This document shows positions 6,852 to 9,971 of a stretch of 9,971 bases of DNA, piece by piece. The stretch covers positions 1 through 9,971 of the forward strand of contig CANFCA010000021.1 in the NCBI GenBank assembly GCA_947445045.1, in the 5' to 3' direction. Source of the stretch: Gallionellaceae bacterium (lineage in GTDB: Bacteria; Pseudomonadota; Gammaproteobacteria; Burkholderiales; Gallionellaceae). Within the stretch, counting starts at the first letter, position 1, and every line of letters begins with the position of its first letter. The translations under genes were made by a program, and so were the position numbers. Under the pieces are notes generated by a model. It had not been told where the DNA came from and searched no databases. It was given only the letters and a program-made list of their open reading frames with translations.

Positions 6852-7427
6852 ATGGATACAAAATTATTTGAAGCGGTAAAAAATTCAGACATTGATCTTG
6901 TCAGGAAAATTTTAGCCGCAGGGGGCAATGTAAATGCCCGCGACAGTGATGGTGCAACGTTGCTCATGCAAGCCGCGCACCTTGGAAATTTGAATGCGGT
7001 GAATGCGTTAATTGCGGCGGGTGCGGATGTTAATGTCAGTGATGCGCATGGTTGGACAGCGTTGATGAAGGCTGTCTATAACGCGGAGCTGGGTAAGGGG
7101 TTTGCTGATGTGGTGCAGGTACTTATTGACGTGGGAGCCAACGTTGAAGCGCCAATCGGCTACGGCATTCGCCCGCTAATGTTAGCGGCGGGTTACGGTG
7201 AAACGGCAGTGGCCGAAACATTGCTGAAGGCGGGGGCTGATGTGATGGCGCGCAATGAAGGTGGACTTACCGCACTCATGATGGTGAAGCAAAAACACTA
7301 TGTGGATGTGATCAATTTGTTGCATGAAGCGGAGCGGGATGCAGGGGTCGGGGAGGGCAGCTGTTCGAGTAAAAACGCACCCGATTCCCACGTGGTGACT
7401 TTTCTGAAGCCCGCCCCGAAGTCCTGA
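6852..7427 (+). CDS. Ankyrin-repeat protein, probably cytoplasmic
   Basis: The 191-residue protein consists almost wholly of ankyrin repeats: an N-terminal cap at about 2-31 (LFEAVKNSDIDLVRKILAAGGNVNA), repeats at about 34-63 (DGATLLMQAAHLGN.., AGADVNV), 67-100 (HGWTALMKAVYN.., with an insertion of several residues at ELGKGF), 104-134 (GIRPLMLAAGYGE..) and a final partial repeat at 137-162. Such repeats bind other proteins; they are not catalytic. There is no signal peptide or membrane segment. The last 30 residues are low-complexity, with a lone cysteine (C171). I prefer ATG at 6852, which has AGGAAG 5 bases upstream, over an in-frame TTG at 6822 that has no comparable site. The gene follows the small cytochrome by 33 bases with no obvious terminator, so it probably belongs to the same transcript. 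Its binding partner cannot be read from the sequence. Confidence 0.9.
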   Translation: MDTKLFEAVKNSDIDLVRKILAAGGNVNARDSDGATLLMQAAHLGNLNAVNALIAAGADVNVSDAHGWTALMKAVYNAELGKGFADVVQVLIDVGANVEAPIGYGIRPLMLAAGYGETAVAETLLKAGADVMARNEGGLTALMMVKQKHYVDVINLLHEAERDAGVGEGSCSSKNAPDSHVVTFLKPAPKS

Positions 7428-7475
7428 TCATCCAATATTAATAAACTATTTGTTCTAATTTCATGAAAGATTGAA

Positions 7476-7703
7476 ATGCCCTATTTTGTTTACAAAATAT
7501 TTGAAACACCCATGCGCCGCTTGAATAAGTTGGAGCAGCACGACACGTTTCGGGATGCGTCAAATCGAGCCAAACAACTACGTGCCGAGCTTGCCATTGA
7601 TGCAACCTATGTCATTAAAGTGATGTTTGCTGAAACCGAATTAGATGCCGAGGATTTGCTCAATCAAGTACGTGTCGCAGGCCCAAATCCTCAGGATGAC
7701 TAA
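7476..7703 (+). CDS. Small hypothetical protein (75 residues)
   Basis: I do not recognise a named family. The product is soluble, charged and mostly helical by composition: a short beta-like start (PYFVYKIFE), then an amphipathic segment rich in Arg, Lys and Glu (RRLNKLEQHDTFRDASNRAKQLRAEL), a short beta-like stretch (TYVIKVMFAE) and an acidic end (ELDAEDLLNQV). There are no cysteines and no signal peptide. Codon use and the open frame are in keeping with its neighbours, and the next gene starts 8 bases after its stop, which supports it being real and cotranscribed with that gene. The ribosome site is poor (AAAGA before the ATG) and a palindrome covers codons 3-8. A shorter start at 7512 is possible but has no better ribosome site. 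Confidence 0.7.
   Translation: MPYFVYKIFETPMRRLNKLEQHDTFRDASNRAKQLRAELAIDATYVIKVMFAETELDAEDLLNQVRVAGPNPQDD
7482..7499. repeat. 18-base palindrome at the start of the small gene
   Basis: TATTTTGT (7482-7489) and ACAAAATA (7492-7499) are perfect 8-base inverted copies separated by TT. The element lies a few bases inside the gene that starts at 7476. As RNA it could fold into a weak AU-rich hairpin next to the start codon; as DNA it could be an operator half-site pair. It may also be a chance product of AT-rich codons. Confidence 0.4.
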
Positions 7704-7711
7704 CCCTCACA

Positions 7712-8140
7712 ATGGATGAGGCAGCCTATCGGCAGGCGCTGACAACATCGACCCTGCGCTATTGTCCGTTTGAAAAAACTATTTTGACGAATGGCGCGGC
7801 TTGTTCAAAAGCAGAGAGGCATAATATTGCTGAACGTGAAATCATTGCCTGCAATGATGCTGAAGCACATCAGCGCTGTATTGGCTTGCGCGATTTGTTG
7901 CGGCACAACTTCACTTTCGCGTTGGGGAAGTTGCACATTGATGGGCCGTTGCCTCACGCGCAAGAGATGCGTATGCAGTGCGGCGGTTTGAAAGGCTTGC
8001 AATTTGAGCTGAATGGCGGCGAAGAAGTGTTTGATATTGCGGCACTGGTGGTAATGGCGCAGCAAAAATATGGCGAGTTAGACGATTTTCCTTATTCGCA
8101 GATGGTTCGATTAGCCAATACACTTTACAAGGCACGATAG
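7712..8140 (+). CDS. Hypothetical protein with a four-cysteine N-terminal pattern
   Basis: The 142-residue product has no signal peptide or membrane segment and is presumably cytoplasmic. Its N-terminal part has C18, C31, C47 and C56 (spacing C-x12-C-x15-C-x8-C) in the context RYCPFEKTIL, AACSKAE, IIACNDAE and HQRCIGLRDLL. I recall a betaproteobacterial hypothetical family with the same CPFEK opening, but know no function for it. The four cysteines could bind zinc or an iron-sulfur cluster; a fifth (C90) lies in MQCGGLKGL. The second half (residues 67-141) is a mixed alpha/beta stretch (FALGKLHIDGPLPHAQEMRMQCGGLKGLQ, then a helix ending YSQMVRLANTLYKAR). It starts 8 bases after the preceding stop with no good ribosome site of its own; AGGATG 14 bases upstream, or coupling, may serve. 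Confidence 0.75.
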   Translation: MDEAAYRQALTTSTLRYCPFEKTILTNGAACSKAERHNIAEREIIACNDAEAHQRCIGLRDLLRHNFTFALGKLHIDGPLPHAQEMRMQCGGLKGLQFELNGGEEVFDIAALVVMAQQKYGELDDFPYSQMVRLANTLYKAR

Positions 8141-8193
8141 TTTCAATTGCCAGAGATGAAACCGCTACACACTACAGGAGTCAAACCAAGAAT

Positions 8194-8556
8194 ATGTCAG
8201 CGCAACCTATAGAAATAAAATTACTCCAACAATCCCAGTTGCTGGAAATTACTTTCAGCGACGATGTTTGTTATCAATTGCCCTATGAATTCCTGCGGGT
8301 GTATTCGCCGTCAGCCGATGTCAGTGGACACGGCCCCGGGCAAGAGGTATTGCAAACAGGGAAAAAAGAGGTGGGCGTAAGTGAAGTTATTCCAGTGGGA
8401 AGTTATGCCGTGCAAATCAATTTTGATGACGGGCATGACACCGGAATTTACACATGGGAGAATCTTTACAGATTAGGTAAAAGCCAAGCAGTACTGTGGC
8501 AGGATTATCTTGATCGGCTAGCCGCCGCTGGGGCGAGCCGTGAATCGCGCCCCTGA
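8194..8556 (+). CDS. DUF971 (gamma-butyrobetaine hydroxylase-like N-terminal domain) protein
   Basis: The 120-residue protein is a stand-alone DUF971 domain. Visible family blocks are LPYEFLRVYSPSADVSGHGPGQ (about 29-50), GKKEVGVSEVIPVGSYAVQINFDDGHDTGIYTWENLYRLG (56-95) and the LWQDYLDRLAAAG tail. The same fold is the N-terminal zinc-binding domain of gamma-butyrobetaine hydroxylase. Here the cysteine cluster of the hydroxylase is missing (LRVYSPSA in its place), while the His of DDGHDTG is kept, as I recall for bacterial stand-alone members, so classical zinc binding is unlikely. Members are often linked to Fe-S cluster carriers or scaffolds, which fits the downstream apbC. The molecular role is not established. 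AGGAG at 8176-8180 lies 13 bases before the ATG, which is long, so translation may be weak or the RNA may use the nearer AAG. Confidence 0.88.
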   Translation: MSAQPIEIKLLQQSQLLEITFSDDVCYQLPYEFLRVYSPSADVSGHGPGQEVLQTGKKEVGVSEVIPVGSYAVQINFDDGHDTGIYTWENLYRLGKSQAVLWQDYLDRLAAAGASRESRP

Positions 8557-8563
8557 GCAAAAA

Positions 8564-8592
8564 TTGCGGACTAAAATACCCGACAACATAAG
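8564..8592 (+). promoter_or_regulatory. Possible weak promoter of apbC
   Basis: In the 92-base gap between the DUF971 gene and apbC, TTGCGG (8564-8569) and CATAAG (8587-8592) each match the sigma-70 hexamers at 4 of 6 bases with a 17-base spacer. The rest of the gap is AT-rich with no other clear element. Read-through from the upstream gene is equally possible. Confidence 0.25.
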
Positions 8593-8648
8593 TCAACTTA
8601 GCTTAAAATTAGAACCTAAATTTTTATATCTGAATCCGGGAGTGAGTA

Positions 8649-9743
8649 ATGAGTTTTAACGAAGCAGACGTGCAAAGTGCATTGAAGAATTTGATCGACC
8701 CCAACACCAAAAAAGATTTTGTCAGCGGCAAGTCCGTGAAGAATATCAAGGTCAACGGCAGCGATGTGTCGTTGGATATTCTGCTGGGCTATCCGGCTAA
8801 GAGCGTGTGGGACGAAATACGTGTGTTGGTTGAATTACACCTCAAAGCTGTGCTGCCAGGTGTGGGTAAAGTGAGTGCCAACATATCAAGCAAAGTCGTG
8901 CCGCACGCGGTACAGCGTGGCGTGAAATTGGTGGAAGGCGTGAAGAACATTATCGCGGTGGCGAGTGGCAAGGGCGGTGTCGGCAAATCGACGACTGCGG
9001 TGAACTTGGCGCTAGCACTAGCTGCTGAAGGTGCACGTGTTGGCGTCCTGGATGCCGATATTTACGGCCCTTCGCAACCCACCATGTTGGGTATCACAGG
9101 TCAGCCTACCTCAGCCGATGGAAAAACTATGGAGCCGATGATGAATCATGGCCTGCAAGCGATGTCGATTGGCTTCATGATCGATGGTGATGACACGCCC
9201 ATGGTTTGGCGTGGTCCGATGGTGACGCAGGCACTCGATCAATTGCTGCATCAAACCCGTTGGGACAATCTCGATTATCTGGTGGTGGATTTACCGCCTG
9301 GCACCGGTGATATTCAGCTGACCTTGGCGCAGAAAGTGCCGGTCACTGGTGCAGTGATTGTCACTACGCCACAGGACATCGCGCTGATGGATGCGCGCAA
9401 AGGACTCAAGATGTTTGAAAAAGTCGGCATCAAGATTGTCGGCATCGTCGAAAACATGAGCACCCACATTTGTTCCAAGTGCGGACATGAGGAACATATC
9501 TTTGGCGCAGGCGGCGGTGAAAAGATGTGTGCCGACTACGACGTGGAATTTTTGGGCGGACTGCCATTGGATATACGCATTCGTGAGCAAGCCGATTCAG
9601 GTAAGCCTACTGTTGTCGCTGATCCGGACGGAGAAATCGCAAAAATTTATAAAAAAATCGCACGACGTATTGCGGTCAAAGTGGCGGACATGGCGCAGGA
9701 TCATAGTGCAGCGTTCCCTAAGATCGTGGTGCAGAACAGCTGA
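8649..9743 (+). CDS. apbC: Iron-sulfur cluster carrier ATPase ApbC/Mrp
   Basis: This cytoplasmic P-loop ATPase binds a [4Fe-4S] cluster between two subunits and hands it to target enzymes. The 364 residues have the usual family layout. An N-terminal MIP18/DUF59-like domain spans about 5-80. The deviant Walker A GKGGVGKST lies at 107-115, followed by DADIYGPSQP (135-144). A Walker B-like VVDLPPGTGD sits at 212-221, then TTPQDIALMDARKG (239-252). The cluster-binding C275-x2-C278 lies in HICSKCGHEEHIFG, followed by FLGGLPLDIRIREQADSGKP (301-320). All catalytic and ligand residues are present. GGGAG at 8638-8642 lies 6 bases before the ATG. The TusE/DsrC-like gene begins 20 bases downstream and is probably in the same transcript. 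In an Fe-S-rich context (Rieske protein, ferredoxin fusion, siroheme enzymes) this is a housekeeping maturation factor. Confidence 0.97.
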   Translation: MSFNEADVQSALKNLIDPNTKKDFVSGKSVKNIKVNGSDVSLDILLGYPAKSVWDEIRVLVELHLKAVLPGVGKVSANISSKVVPHAVQRGVKLVEGVKNIIAVASGKGGVGKSTTAVNLALALAAEGARVGVLDADIYGPSQPTMLGITGQPTSADGKTMEPMMNHGLQAMSIGFMIDGDDTPMVWRGPMVTQALDQLLHQTRWDNLDYLVVDLPPGTGDIQLTLAQKVPVTGAVIVTTPQDIALMDARKGLKMFEKVGIKIVGIVENMSTHICSKCGHEEHIFGAGGGEKMCADYDVEFLGGLPLDIRIREQADSGKPTVVADPDGEIAKIYKKIARRIAVKVADMAQDHSAAFPKIVVQNS

Positions 9744-9763
9744 TTTTTCATAAGGAGTCGAAC

Positions 9764-9971
9764 ATGAATATTCCAACACGAGATGGCGATGGATACCTAG
9801 AAGACATGCAGGCGTGGAGTCCTGAAATCGGGCGTGCGATGGCGGATGCAGATGGCTATGAATTAAGCGATGTCAAATGGACGCACATCCTCAAAGCGCG
9901 AGAATATTTCGAGGAGTTCAACGTTGTGCCGCCCATACGCAAATTTGCTAAATATATCGAACAGGATCAGA
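9764..9971 (+). CDS. TusE/DsrC-family sulfur carrier protein, partial (cut by window end)
   Basis: The first 69 codons are visible. The protein opens with GDGYLEDMQAWSPEIGRAMADADG, then LSDVKWTHILKAREYFEEFNVVPPIRKFAKYI, which matches the N-terminal two thirds of TusE (tRNA 2-thiouridine sulfur relay) and DsrC (dissimilatory sulfur metabolism). Both carry sulfur on a C-terminal cysteine, which lies beyond the window. DsrC has two such cysteines (CxxxxxxxxxxC near the end) and TusE one, so the visible part cannot tell them apart. AAGGAG (9752-9757) lies 6 bases before the ATG, a strong ribosome site. It follows apbC by 20 bases. Siroheme synthase in the same region would suit a dissimilatory sulfite reductase organism, but no dsrAB is in view. 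Confidence 0.88.
   Translation, partial: MNIPTRDGDGYLEDMQAWSPEIGRAMADADGYELSDVKWTHILKAREYFEEFNVVPPIRKFAKYIEQDQ

Noticed and set aside
8140..8162. GTTTCA...TGAAAC inverted repeat after the four-cysteine gene as a terminator
   Set aside because: Only 6 bp with an 11-base loop, AT-rich and no T run after it; too weak to call.
8530..8553. GGGGCG...CGCCCC stem at the end of the DUF971 gene as an intrinsic terminator
   Set aside because: It lies within the coding end and is followed by TGAGCAAAAA rather than a T run, so it does not fit a + strand terminator. No - strand gene ends here either.

Overview
The window looks like a chromosomal stretch of a betaproteobacterium. The family resemblance (CysG, a three-gene petABC operon, stand-alone DUF971, ApbC/Mrp, TusE/DsrC) points to the Nitrosomonadales/Gallionellaceae neighbourhood, but this is judged from memory of the families and was not searched. 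GC content is moderate, genes are tightly packed, and every credible gene is on the + strand. I see no tRNA, rRNA, insertion sequence, CRISPR array or integrase, and no gap longer than about 140 bases.

Layout. (1) 15-2898: cysG (siroheme synthase), then 13 bases later a 497-residue protein that joins a MerR/excisionase-like helix-turn-helix, a coiled coil, a plant-type [2Fe-2S] ferredoxin domain and a ferredoxin-reductase-like module whose cofactor motifs are altered. (2) 2949-3845: an exported, DUF302-like protein of unknown function. (3) 3846-3982: an AT-rich intergenic region with a stem-loop and a strong sigma-70-like promoter. (4) 3983-6818: petA, petB and petC (Rieske protein, cytochrome b, cytochrome c1 of the bc1 complex), followed by a small exported monoheme cytochrome resembling the PSCyt1 type. 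(5) 6852-8140: an ankyrin-repeat protein and two small conserved-type hypotheticals, the second with a four-cysteine pattern. (6) 8194-9971: a DUF971 protein, the Fe-S cluster carrier ATPase ApbC/Mrp, and the first 69 codons of a TusE/DsrC-family sulfur carrier cut by the window end.

How they may work together. The core is a respiratory quinol:cytochrome c oxidoreductase with an extra c-type cytochrome that could accept or deliver electrons in the periplasm. Many neighbours make or carry iron-sulfur clusters, siroheme or sulfur: CysG, the ferredoxin fusion, ApbC and TusE/DsrC. That suits an organism with heavy redox and sulfur metabolism, but no complete dedicated pathway is visible. The most unusual items are the HTH-ferredoxin-pseudo-reductase fusion, the CHCH second Rieske box in PetA, and the cytochrome plus ankyrin genes where many betaproteobacteria carry sspA after petABC. 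I did not find a clearly new multi-gene system; the ferredoxin fusion is the best single candidate for undescribed biology.
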